The notes beneath the pieces are model-generated. The model was given only the letters and a program-made list of their open reading frames with translations. It had not been told where the DNA came from and ran no database searches. From the NCBI GenBank assembly GCA_029261305.1, contig JAJDBO010000168.1, positions 1-13,088 on the forward strand: 13,088 bases of DNA, written 5' to 3'. Below, piece by piece: positions 6,781 to 13,088 of this stretch. The stretch comes from Nitrospirales bacterium. Lineage in GTDB: Bacteria > Nitrospirota > Nitrospiria > Nitrospirales > UBA8639. Both the position numbers and the translations under genes were made by a program. Numbering within the stretch: position 1 is the first letter of the stretch; each line of letters begins with the position of its first letter.

Positions 6781-7839
6781 TTAGGCTCGCAACAATGCTA
6801 ACACATCCTCCCGTGTGGCTTTGACCGTACGAGGGCGAGGTGAGGTTTCCACGGCAATGTCCGGATCTTTTAATCCATGGCCTGTTAATGTACAGACCAC
6901 AATGGCACCTTCAGGCAATACCCCAGTCTGACTACACTTGGCGACACCGGCCACAGATGCAGCAGAGGCTGGCTCACAAAAGACGCCTTCTTCTCGAGCT
7001 AAGGTACGATACGCGTCCAAAATTTCTTCATCGGTGACCATATCAATCTTTCCTGATGACTCATCAACGGCTTGAAGTGCAAGCTTCCAACTCGCTGGAT
7101 TTCCAATGCGAATGGCCGTTGCCACGGTTTGAGGATTTTCGACCACTTGTCCGTGAACGATGGGAGCCGCACCTTCTGCTTGGAATCCCATCATTTTGGG
7201 CATCTGATGAATTTGCCCCGCCGCGTGGAATTCACGATATCCCTTCCAATAGGCGGAAATGTTTCCGGCATTCCCTACTGGTAAAAAGTGAAACGTTGGG
7301 GCATGTCCAAGTTGATCACATACTTCCATGGCCGCCGTCTTTTGACCTTCCAATCGGAAGGGATTCAGGGAGTTCACCAGCTCGTATTCATCTTCAGCGC
7401 ACAGATCACGAACAATCGCCAACGCCTGATCAAAATTCCCTTCAATTTGCAACACAATGGCTCCATGAACGATAGCTTGAGCTAGTTTACCAAGAGCAAT
7501 TTTTCCCGCAGGGACAAGCACATACACAGGCAATCCAGCTTTCCCTCCATACGCCGCCGCCGCGGCAGACGTATTCCCGGTGGAGGCACACATAATTGCC
7601 CGCACCTGCTTTTCCATGGCTTTGGATACCGCAAGTGTCATGCCACGGTCTTTAAAGGATCCAGTTGGATTCGCCCCTTCCACCTTCAAGTATAACTCTA
7701 CCTGTGGACAAATCTTCTTTGCCAAACGATCAGCACGAATCAGTGGGGTATTCCCCTCACACAAACTAATGATCGGGGTGCGCTCTGACACCGGAAGAAA
7801 TTTTCGATATTCTTCAATGATGCCTCGCCATGGAATCAT
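6781..7839 (-). CDS. thrC: Threonine synthase
   Basis: PLP enzyme converting O-phosphohomoserine to threonine. At 352 residues it matches the short fold-type-II bacterial threonine synthase. Visible motifs are GNTPLI (29-34), NPTGSFKDRG with the Schiff-base lysine K63, CASTGNTSAAAAAYG (84-98), the phosphate-binding GNAGN (189-193), VFCEPASAAS and LTGHGLKDPD near the C-terminus. The ATG has GGAG 7 bases upstream, and MIPWRGIIEEYRKFLPV is the usual start of this family. The start overlaps the stop of a previously unlisted 29-codon ORF in an ATGA, suggesting coupling to that ORF and through it to hom. No truncation or missing catalytic residue is seen. Confidence 0.97.
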   Translation of the reverse strand: MIPWRGIIEEYRKFLPVSERTPIISLCEGNTPLIRADRLAKKICPQVELYLKVEGANPTGSFKDRGMTLAVSKAMEKQVRAIMCASTGNTSAAAAAYGGKAGLPVYVLVPAGKIALGKLAQAIVHGAIVLQIEGNFDQALAIVRDLCAEDEYELVNSLNPFRLEGQKTAAMEVCDQLGHAPTFHFLPVGNAGNISAYWKGYREFHAAGQIHQMPKMMGFQAEGAAPIVHGQVVENPQTVATAIRIGNPASWKLALQAVDESSGKIDMVTDEEILDAYRTLAREEGVFCEPASAASVAGVAKCSQTGVLPEGAIVVCTLTGHGLKDPDIAVETSPRPRTVKATREDVLALLRA

Positions 7840-7925
7840 CGGCCCACTCCATACATTGGGAGGAAGTGATTCATCTTATCGAACAACGGCATATGTTTCA
7901 GCACACCTGACATCTGTTGCTTCAT
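7836..7925 (-). CDS. Candidate 29-residue small protein between hom and thrC
   Basis: The 82-base hom-thrC gap is entirely filled by an open frame of 29 codons plus stop. Its ATG overlaps the hom stop (ATGA) and its TGA overlaps the thrC ATG (ATGA), so three frames are linked in series. The peptide begins [10 protein letters not shown] and ends MYGVGR; it is basic, rich in methionine (6 of 29) and has no transmembrane segment or cysteine. A purine-rich GAGGATGAAGAG precedes it inside hom. It contains no run of Thr, Ile or other regulatory codons, so it is not an attenuation leader. It could be a real small protein, perhaps binding Hom or ThrC, or only a relay that carries ribosomes from hom to thrC. 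Function is unknown. Confidence 0.4.
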   Translation of the reverse strand: MKQQMSGVLKHMPLFDKMNHFLPMYGVGR

Positions 7926-9238
7926 CGCTCTTCATCCTCTACTCGAATGAGCGTAGTAGGTTGAGAAACGACTGAGGCCATCTGATTAATCTCTTTCAAT
8001 GCGGTTTGAACGGATCGTTCAGAAGCGCGATGCGTCATAATGATTAACGGAACAGTCTGCCCTTCCTGTCGACCCTGCTGCAGCACCGACATAATACTGA
8101 TGCCGTGATGACCCAACACCCCTGCAATTTGCGAAAGGACTCCTGGATGATCAACCACCATACACCGCAAATAATACCGAGTCGTGAGTTCTTCCATTGG
8201 ACGGATACGAATCGGTATGCGCTGGTTTTCCGGGAAGGATGTCGGTGGGACACGGCCACAAGCCTGACGTTGAATATTCCGGGCGATATCTATCACATCA
8301 CTAACTACAGCACTACCCGTCGGCATAGCGCCCGCTCCCTGTCCATACAGCATGACATCTCCCACGGCATCCCCGACCACATGAATCGCATTATACACCC
8401 CGTGGACTTGGGCCAATGGAGAATTTTTGTCAATCAGCGTGGGATGCACACGGGCCTCCACATCATCACCATGAGCCTTGGCAATGCCCAATAATTTCAC
8501 GGTCATCCCCAACTCCGAGGCATATTGAATATCTAACGCCGTAATCTGTTCAATGCCTTCGGTAAACACCTCTTTGGCATTGACAGGTGTACCATAAGCC
8601 AAATTAACCATGATGGCTAATTTGTGAAGTGAATCAATACCTTGAATATCGAACGTGGGGTCGGCTTCCGCATAACCCTTGGCTTGAGCCTGAGCAAGTG
8701 CATCTTTGAATTCTTGTTTTTCTCTCAGCATTTGCGTGAGAATGTAATTCGCGGTGCCATTCAAGATCCCGACGATGGATTCACATCGATTAGCGGCTAA
8801 CCCTTCAGTCAGGGAACGAATGATGGGAATACCACCGCCCACACTCGCCTCAAACGCCACATCCACCCCCGCACGGGCCGCAGCTGCAAACACATCTTCA
8901 CCATGCACCGCGAGTAACGCTTTGTTCGCGGTCACTACATGTTTGCCCTGAGCGATAGCATCGAGCATGACGCGTTTCGCCGTATCATACCCCCCAATCA
9001 GTTCAATAATAATATCGATCGAGGAATCATTGAGCAGTCCTGGTAGATCGGACGTCAGTACGCCATCAGGAATGGCAATGCCTCGATCGGTCGTCACATC
9101 CAAGTCCACGATTCGCTTCAGTTCAAGCGGAACGCCGACACGACGAGCAATAAGATCTCGGTTTTCGAATAATATTTTGGCGGTCCCTGTGCCTACAGTT
9201 CCCAGCCCTACCAGGCCAATGTTGATTTGCGACTTCAT
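7922..9238 (-). CDS. hom: Homoserine dehydrogenase with C-terminal ACT domain
   Basis: Reduces aspartate semialdehyde to homoserine with NAD(P)H. It has an N-terminal Rossmann fold with GLGTVG (11-16) and the conserved TANKALLA (103-110). The catalytic/dimerisation domain carries ASVGGGIP (131-138), [12 protein letters not shown] (157-168) and [22 protein letters not shown] (188-209), with the catalytic lysine K206. A C-terminal ACT domain (about 353-430; [20 protein letters not shown]) points to feedback control, most likely by threonine. The 438-residue length is typical of the monofunctional ACT-containing type. The ATG overlaps the stop of the upstream aminotransferase (ATGA), and its own stop overlaps the small ORF that follows. 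Confidence 0.97.
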   Translation of the reverse strand: MKSQINIGLVGLGTVGTGTAKILFENRDLIARRVGVPLELKRIVDLDVTTDRGIAIPDGVLTSDLPGLLNDSSIDIIIELIGGYDTAKRVMLDAIAQGKHVVTANKALLAVHGEDVFAAAARAGVDVAFEASVGGGIPIIRSLTEGLAANRCESIVGILNGTANYILTQMLREKQEFKDALAQAQAKGYAEADPTFDIQGIDSLHKLAIMVNLAYGTPVNAKEVFTEGIEQITALDIQYASELGMTVKLLGIAKAHGDDVEARVHPTLIDKNSPLAQVHGVYNAIHVVGDAVGDVMLYGQGAGAMPTGSAVVSDVIDIARNIQRQACGRVPPTSFPENQRIPIRIRPMEELTTRYYLRCMVVDHPGVLSQIAGVLGHHGISIMSVLQQGRQEGQTVPLIIMTHRASERSVQTALKEINQMASVVSQPTTLIRVEDEER

Positions 9239-10416
9239 GGTGTTTGAATTTTGAGCGCTGTTTTGATTCCACTCACCGCTTGTCGAATGCGATGTTCGTT
9301 TTCCACCAGAGCAAAACGCACATAATCATCTCCTCCATCTCCAAAGCCAATCCCAGGAGACACCGCCACCTTTGCTTCTCGCAACAAAAACTTCGAAAAT
9401 TCTAAGGAGCCCATTCCGGCATAGGCCGGCGGAATCCGTGCCCAGACAAACATCGTCGCTCGCGGATAATCCACAGACCATCCGACACGGTTGAGTCCAG
9501 AGACCAACACATTCCGTCGACGTTCATACCCACTGACAATGGACTTCACGCAATCCTGTGGCCCATTTAACGCAATAATACTTGCGATTTGTACAGGCTG
9601 GAACATGCCATAATCAAGATAGCTTTTGATCTTTGTCAGGATGCCAACAATTTCTTTATTCCCCACACAAAAACCAACGCGCCACCCAGGCATGTTGTAA
9701 CTCTTGGACAAGGAATAAAATTCCACGCCAATTTTTTTGGCCTCGGGCACCTGCAACAAACTAGGAGCACGATATCCGTCAAACACTAAGTCCGCATAGG
9801 CCAAATCGTGAATGACATACACATTATGTTCGAGGGCAAAATCTACAACCTTTTTAAAGAACTCAAGATCAACCACGCTCGTGGTTGGATTATGTGGGAA
9901 ACTCATGATCAAAATGCGTGGACGGGGTTGAGTCTGCCGATAGGCACGCGTGAGATTTTCGAAAAAATCTTCTTCAGGACCGAGGGGCACGCCACGGACT
10001 TCCCCACCAGCAATGATCACCCCATACATGTGAATGGGATAGGTCGGAGTTGGAGTCAATACGACATCACCCGGACCGACCATTGCCAACAACAAATGCG
10101 ACAAACCTTCTTTGACACCTAGCGTCACAATCGCTTCGGATTCAGGATCCAGATCAACATCATATTGCCGTCCATACCAATCACAAATCGCATGGCGTAA
10201 CTTGGTGATTCCACGAGACGCGGAATACCGGTGATTCTTTCCCTTTCTCGCCGCTTCAACCAGCTTTTCAACGATGTGAGGTGGGGTGGCATGATCTGGA
10301 TTCCCCATTCCTAAATCGATAATATCCTCACCCTGCTGACGAGCCTCCATTTTCAATGTCTGCACTTGCCCAAACACATACGGTGGAAGCCGCTGAATTC
10401 GAAAAAAATTCTCCAT
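9235..10416 (-). CDS. alaC: Class I/II PLP-dependent aminotransferase, AlaC-like
   Basis: Fold-type-I aminotransferase, first gene of the threonine operon. Motifs include [16 protein letters not shown] (34-49), [34 protein letters not shown] (173-181), HDLAYADL (203-210), [15 protein letters not shown] with the PLP lysine K238 and Arg246, and a C-terminal [15 protein letters not shown] carrying the substrate-carboxylate arginine. It resembles the AlaC / LL-DAP-aminotransferase neighbourhood. The likeliest activity is glutamate-pyruvate (alanine) transamination, but aspartate or another aspartate-family substrate is plausible from the operon position. The ATG follows an AGGAAGG that is rather distant (14 bases). 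The gene overlaps hom by 4 bases and lies downstream of a strong promoter-like pair. Confidence 0.88.
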   Translation of the reverse strand: MENFFRIQRLPPYVFGQVQTLKMEARQQGEDIIDLGMGNPDHATPPHIVEKLVEAARKGKNHRYSASRGITKLRHAICDWYGRQYDVDLDPESEAIVTLGVKEGLSHLLLAMVGPGDVVLTPTPTYPIHMYGVIIAGGEVRGVPLGPEEDFFENLTRAYRQTQPRPRILIMSFPHNPTTSVVDLEFFKKVVDFALEHNVYVIHDLAYADLVFDGYRAPSLLQVPEAKKIGVEFYSLSKSYNMPGWRVGFCVGNKEIVGILTKIKSYLDYGMFQPVQIASIIALNGPQDCVKSIVSGYERRRNVLVSGLNRVGWSVDYPRATMFVWARIPPAYAGMGSLEFSKFLLREAKVAVSPGIGFGDGGDDYVRFALVENEHRIRQAVSGIKTALKIQTP

Positions 10417-10439
10417 GTGTACGCTTTCAACCTTCCTGG

Positions 10440-10466
10440 ATGATATTAGGGTATTTGCCTAATCAT
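10440..10466 (-). promoter_or_regulatory. Hairpin or operator in the leader of the threonine operon
   Basis: ATTAGG and CCTAAT are perfect 6-base arms around a 7-base loop. Allowing a 2-base bulge, the stem extends to ATGAT-TAGG / CCTA-ATCAT. It starts about 20 bases after the predicted transcript start and ends 23 bases before the aminotransferase ATG, next to the AGGAAGG. It may be an operator or an RNA structure. It has no T-run, and no threonine or isoleucine codon cluster accompanies it, so classical attenuation is not supported. Confidence 0.35.
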
Positions 10467-10492
10467 AATACCGCATTCAAGGGAATCCGACC

Positions 10493-10521
10493 ATTGTAGT
10501 AGAGGGCTTAAAACCAGTCAA
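10493..10521 (-). promoter_or_regulatory. Strong sigma-70-type promoter of the alaC-hom-thrC-apgM-lysC-cimA operon
   Basis: On the minus strand, TTGACT (10516-10521) and TACAAT (10493-10498) are separated by exactly 17 bases, and each hexamer matches the consensus at 5 of 6 positions. Transcription would begin near 10486, giving a leader of about 70 bases. This is the best promoter match in the window and sits where the operon should start. Confidence 0.65.
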
Positions 10522-10605
10522 TCAAAGTCTGTATCTCCGCCATGGTTTGTGCAAAATATACCAATCTTTATCTTATCCAGATTTTGCCTTATCGCAAGAG
10601 GTTGA

Positions 10606-10634
10606 TTGCGACCCCCTGGGCAATTTGCCATAAT
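10606..10634 (+). promoter_or_regulatory. Probable sigma-70 promoter of pdxJ
   Basis: TTGCGA (10606-10611) and CATAAT (10629-10634) are 17 bases apart. The predicted transcript start, near 10641, is about 45 bases before the pdxJ ATG. Together with the divergent operon promoter this accounts for most of the 269-base gap; no further gene is seen there. Confidence 0.5.
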
Positions 10635-10685
10635 GCCGTTCCCGTCTAGACAGTGATCATCACCGGCTCTCAACGAGAGGATTGC

Positions 10686-11417
10686 ATGGCTAAGTTAGGT
10701 GTCAACGTCGATCATGTAGCCACTCTGCGACAAGCACGAGGCGGCCGTGAACCTGATCCCATTGCTGCTGCCATTTTGGCGGATCTTGGTGGCGCGGATG
10801 GTATTGTGATCCACCTCCGTGAGGATCGGCGCCACATCCAAGAGCGGGATCTCAAACTTCTTCGAGAGACCGTCCCTAACACTTTAAACTTGGAAATGGC
10901 TGTCGAGGAATCGGTGGCGAAAATTGCCATTCAAGTCCGGCCAGATAAAGTGACCCTGGTGCCGGAACGTCGACAAGAACTGACCACCGAAGGCGGGCTT
11001 GCAGTCATAGAACATCGCGACCGTATAAAAGCCTTAATCCGCGCCCTTCACGAGGTGCATATCCCCGTCAGTCTGTTCATCGACCCCGACCTGAATCAGA
11101 TCCGTGCGGCACAAAAAGTTGGGGCAGATGCGATTGAACTTCATACCGGGCGCTATGCCAATAGTCGTGAATCTGCAGAAATCCAAAAAGAATTTGATGC
11201 CCTACTTGAAGGCACAAAATTGGCCCATAAACTTGGGCTGGAAGTGAACGCCGGACATGGGCTCACGTACCATAATATTCAACCCCTCATGATGATCCGC
11301 GAAATTGTGGAATTTAATATCGGGCACAGCATCATTTCCCGAGCCGTCCTTGTAGGACTGGAACGAGCCGTTCGAGAGATGAAGACCTTAGTGGCCGGGC
11401 CGAATTCTCAACATTGA
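10686..11417 (+). CDS. pdxJ: Pyridoxine 5'-phosphate synthase
   Basis: Last step of the DXP-dependent vitamin B6 pathway: condenses 3-amino-1-hydroxyacetone 1-phosphate with deoxyxylulose 5-phosphate to pyridoxine 5'-phosphate. The 243-residue TIM-barrel protein has the expected length and motifs: [16 protein letters not shown] at the N-terminus, [55 protein letters not shown] and [11 protein letters not shown]. The ATG at 10686 has AGAGG 5 bases upstream and gives the family's usual start. An in-frame GTG 33 bases earlier would add an atypical extension and is rejected. It is divergent from the threonine operon; its product is the precursor of the PLP needed by the AlaC-like and ThrC enzymes. 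Confidence 0.97.
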   Translation: MAKLGVNVDHVATLRQARGGREPDPIAAAILADLGGADGIVIHLREDRRHIQERDLKLLRETVPNTLNLEMAVEESVAKIAIQVRPDKVTLVPERRQELTTEGGLAVIEHRDRIKALIRALHEVHIPVSLFIDPDLNQIRAAQKVGADAIELHTGRYANSRESAEIQKEFDALLEGTKLAHKLGLEVNAGHGLTYHNIQPLMMIREIVEFNIGHSIISRAVLVGLERAVREMKTLVAGPNSQH

Positions 11418-11568
11418 TTCGACCAAGTCATCACCTACCAGTTGAATAAATTCGAAAGACGAATGTCGAAAGACGAAGAAAGTCAACGTATTAAAATTCC
11501 CCAATTCGAAATTGTGATTTCGGATGTGTGTCGGGTGTCGGATTTCGATATTCGATTCTAATATTGCC
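11418..11568 (+). repeat. TTCGA/CGAAA-rich repetitive intergenic stretch between pdxJ and nnr
   Basis: The 151-base gap is low in complexity and unlike its neighbours. A 14-base unit beginning TCGAAAGACGAA occurs twice in tandem (11452-11465 and 11466-11479), differing only in the last two bases. Further on are ATTCGAAATTG, GATTTCGG, a tandem TGTCGGG TGTCGGA and GATTTCGATATTCGATTC. No gene, clear terminator or good promoter is visible. It resembles dispersed TTCGA-type intergenic repeats known from environmental genomes; its origin is not resolved. Confidence 0.5.
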
Positions 11569-13088
11569 ATGAAAATTATCACTGCCAGCCAAATGCAGGA
11601 ACTCGATCGACGAACGATCCATGAAGGCCACATCCCTGGAAAGGTCTTGATGGAACGTGCGGGGGAAGGAGTCGTCGCCGCTTTGGAGCAAAAGTTTGGC
11701 CCACCTCGGGGCACTACCGTCACGATCTTCTGTGGGAAAGGAAATAACGGGGGAGACGGCTTGGTGGTCGCTCGACTGCTTCGACGCAAACGATGCAAGG
11801 TCCATGTCTGCCTTTTGGCCAAAGCTCAAGACCTCAAAGGCGACGCCAAAAACATGTATCAACGGTTTTCCAAATTAACTGGGGCCCCAAAGGTTCTTGC
11901 CAATCCCTCAGTAGAAAAAATCCTTCAATTAATCAACCAAAGCGACCTTCTTGTTGATGCCTTACTTGGCACTGGAATTTCCATGCCCGTGAAAGACCAC
12001 TATCAGTCAGCCATAGAAGCCATGAATGCCTCGAGCTTACCGACTATTGCGGTGGACATCCCATCCGGTATCAATACGGACACTGGAGCGATTATGGGAA
12101 CCGCTGTCCAGGCTTGCTTGACGGCCACGTTCGGCCTCCCAAAACTCGGATTATACTTGGGACAAGCAATCGACCATGTTGGCCAAATTCATTATGTCGA
12201 TATCGGCATTCCTCAGAGCTATATCGAAGACATGAACCTCTCTGTCGAACTGATGACTCAGAGTTCCATCAGGGACCTCTTGCCTAAACGAAAGCCGTCA
12301 TCTCACAAAGGGACGTTCGGTCATGCGGGAATCATTGCTGGCTCCCCGGGAAAAACGGGGGCAGCCTCCTTAGCCGCCCAAGCAGCCCTTCGTGTAGGAA
12401 CAGGGCTCGTGACTGTCGCCACGCCGAAAAGCGCCAATGTCAGTCTCGAAGCCAAAACCTTGGAAGTGATGACGATGCCAATGCCTGAGACAGACGAGCA
12501 TACCTTATCGTTGGCATCCTTACCCATGCTGAAAGAGTTTGCTCACTTGCGAGATGCCCTTGGCATAGGCCCCGGACTCACAACTCAAACAGAAACCATT
12601 CATCTCATTCACGACTTGCTTTCTGGGATCGACCATCCCTGTGTCATAGACGCGGACGCAATCAATGCGCTCGCTGGGCATACGGCCCTCCTCCGAAGCT
12701 GTCAATCGACACCCATACTTACTCCCCACCCCGGCGAAATGGCGCGGCTGATGGGGCACACGGTCACGCAAAACATCAACGCAAATCGCTTGACCATTGC
12801 GAAAGATTTTGCTCAGGCCTACTCTTGTGTTCTCGTCCTCAAAGGGGCTCGAACTATCGTGGCAGGGCCAGACGGGCATGCGGCAATCTGTCCTACCGGA
12901 AACCCAGGTATGGCCACCGCAGGAATGGGTGATGTCTTGACGGGCATGATTACTGGGCTGTTGGCACAAGGCTTGTCAGCCATGCAGGCGGCAAAGGCTG
13001 GAGTGTTTCTTCATGGACTGGCAGGGGACCTTGCGATCAAAGAATTTGGACAAGCCGGGCTTATTGCACGTGATCTTCTTAATCATAT
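11569..13088 (+). CDS. nnr: Bifunctional NAD(P)HX epimerase / ADP-dependent NAD(P)HX dehydratase, C-terminal end cut off
   Basis: Metabolite-repair enzyme that epimerises and dehydrates damaged, hydrated NAD(P)H. 506 codons are present and the frame is still open at the right edge. The N-terminal YjeF_N epimerase domain (1 to about 220) has the GKGNNGGDG loop (56-64), LLVDALLGTG (127-136) and AVDIPSGINTDTG (161-173). The C-terminal ribokinase-like dehydratase (about 240 onward) has HKGTFGHAGIIAGS, DADAIN (361-366), TPHPGE (385-390), VLKG and the NPGMATAGMGDVLTG loop (445-459) with catalytic Asp455. Both active sites look intact. The ATG gives MKIITASQMQELDRRTI, the usual family start, but it has no clear ribosome-binding site. 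Only a short C-terminal piece is missing. Confidence 0.96.
   Translation, partial: MKIITASQMQELDRRTIHEGHIPGKVLMERAGEGVVAALEQKFGPPRGTTVTIFCGKGNNGGDGLVVARLLRRKRCKVHVCLLAKAQDLKGDAKNMYQRFSKLTGAPKVLANPSVEKILQLINQSDLLVDALLGTGISMPVKDHYQSAIEAMNASSLPTIAVDIPSGINTDTGAIMGTAVQACLTATFGLPKLGLYLGQAIDHVGQIHYVDIGIPQSYIEDMNLSVELMTQSSIRDLLPKRKPSSHKGTFGHAGIIAGSPGKTGAASLAAQAALRVGTGLVTVATPKSANVSLEAKTLEVMTMPMPETDEHTLSLASLPMLKEFAHLRDALGIGPGLTTQTETIHLIHDLLSGIDHPCVIDADAINALAGHTALLRSCQSTPILTPHPGEMARLMGHTVTQNINANRLTIAKDFAQAYSCVLVLKGARTIVAGPDGHAAICPTGNPGMATAGMGDVLTGMITGLLAQGLSAMQAAKAGVFLHGLAGDLAIKEFGQAGLIARDLLNH

Noticed and set aside
10520..10532. IHF-site-like AATCAA sequence beside the threonine-operon -35 box
   Set aside because: The downstream half does not match the TTR part of the consensus at two positions, so it is no better than chance.
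10653..10685. In-frame GTG giving pdxJ an 11-residue N-terminal extension
   Set aside because: The ATG at 10686 has a good ribosome-binding site (AGAGG, 5 bases) and gives the conserved PdxJ start; the extension is atypical for the family.
11388..11862. Two long minus-strand open frames across the pdxJ-nnr junction
   Set aside because: They lie antisense to nnr, whose domains and motifs are unambiguous, and have no plausible start signals or recognisable content.
1..13088. CRISPR array, transposon, toxin-antitoxin, phage or defence genes, riboswitch
   Set aside because: I looked for repeats with regular spacing, terminal inverted repeats, known protein motifs and conserved leader structures and found none.

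Overview
This window is ordinary core-metabolism chromosome from a Gram-negative-type bacterium. It carries an aspartate-family amino-acid operon, and no phage, CRISPR array, insertion sequence or defence system is visible. The gene set and order (alaC-like aminotransferase, hom, thrC, apgM-like, lysC, cimA; ihfA, merR, tRNA-Pro; pdxJ, nnr), the moderate G+C content and the many 4-base stop/start overlaps suggest the Nitrospirota (a Nitrospira-like organism) or a deltaproteobacterial relative. That placement is recollection and inference, since no search was run.

Layout. From 1 to about 1040 on the minus strand lie a DUF1295-type membrane protein and, overlapping its stop, the start of a secreted protein that leaves the window. 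At 1189-1443 (plus) is a small acidic orphan protein with its own promoter-like sequence. From about 2490 down to 1468 (minus) is a compact unit: promoter, 15-base palindrome, HU/IHF-family gene, short MerR-like gene, tRNA-Pro(GGG) and a hairpin/T-tract terminator. From about 10521 down to 2505 (minus) is the main operon: aminotransferase, homoserine dehydrogenase, an overlooked 29-codon ORF, threonine synthase, a phosphoglycerate-mutase-like protein in the homoserine-kinase slot, aspartokinase and citramalate synthase. From 10606 to the right edge (plus), divergently transcribed, are pdxJ and a bifunctional NAD(P)HX repair enzyme that runs off the window.

How the genes fit together. LysC phosphorylates aspartate at the pathway entry, Hom makes homoserine and ThrC makes threonine from phosphohomoserine. 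The intervening homoserine kinase step has no classical ThrB here; the apgM-like protein occupies that position. CimA makes citramalate, the threonine-independent route to 2-oxobutyrate and isoleucine. The aminotransferase and ThrC both use PLP, whose precursor is made by the divergent pdxJ product.

The two observations most worth following are these. First, the apgM-like protein has lost the nucleophilic serine and most metal ligands of its superfamily. Second, a 29-codon ORF is joined by ATGA overlaps to hom on one side and thrC on the other.
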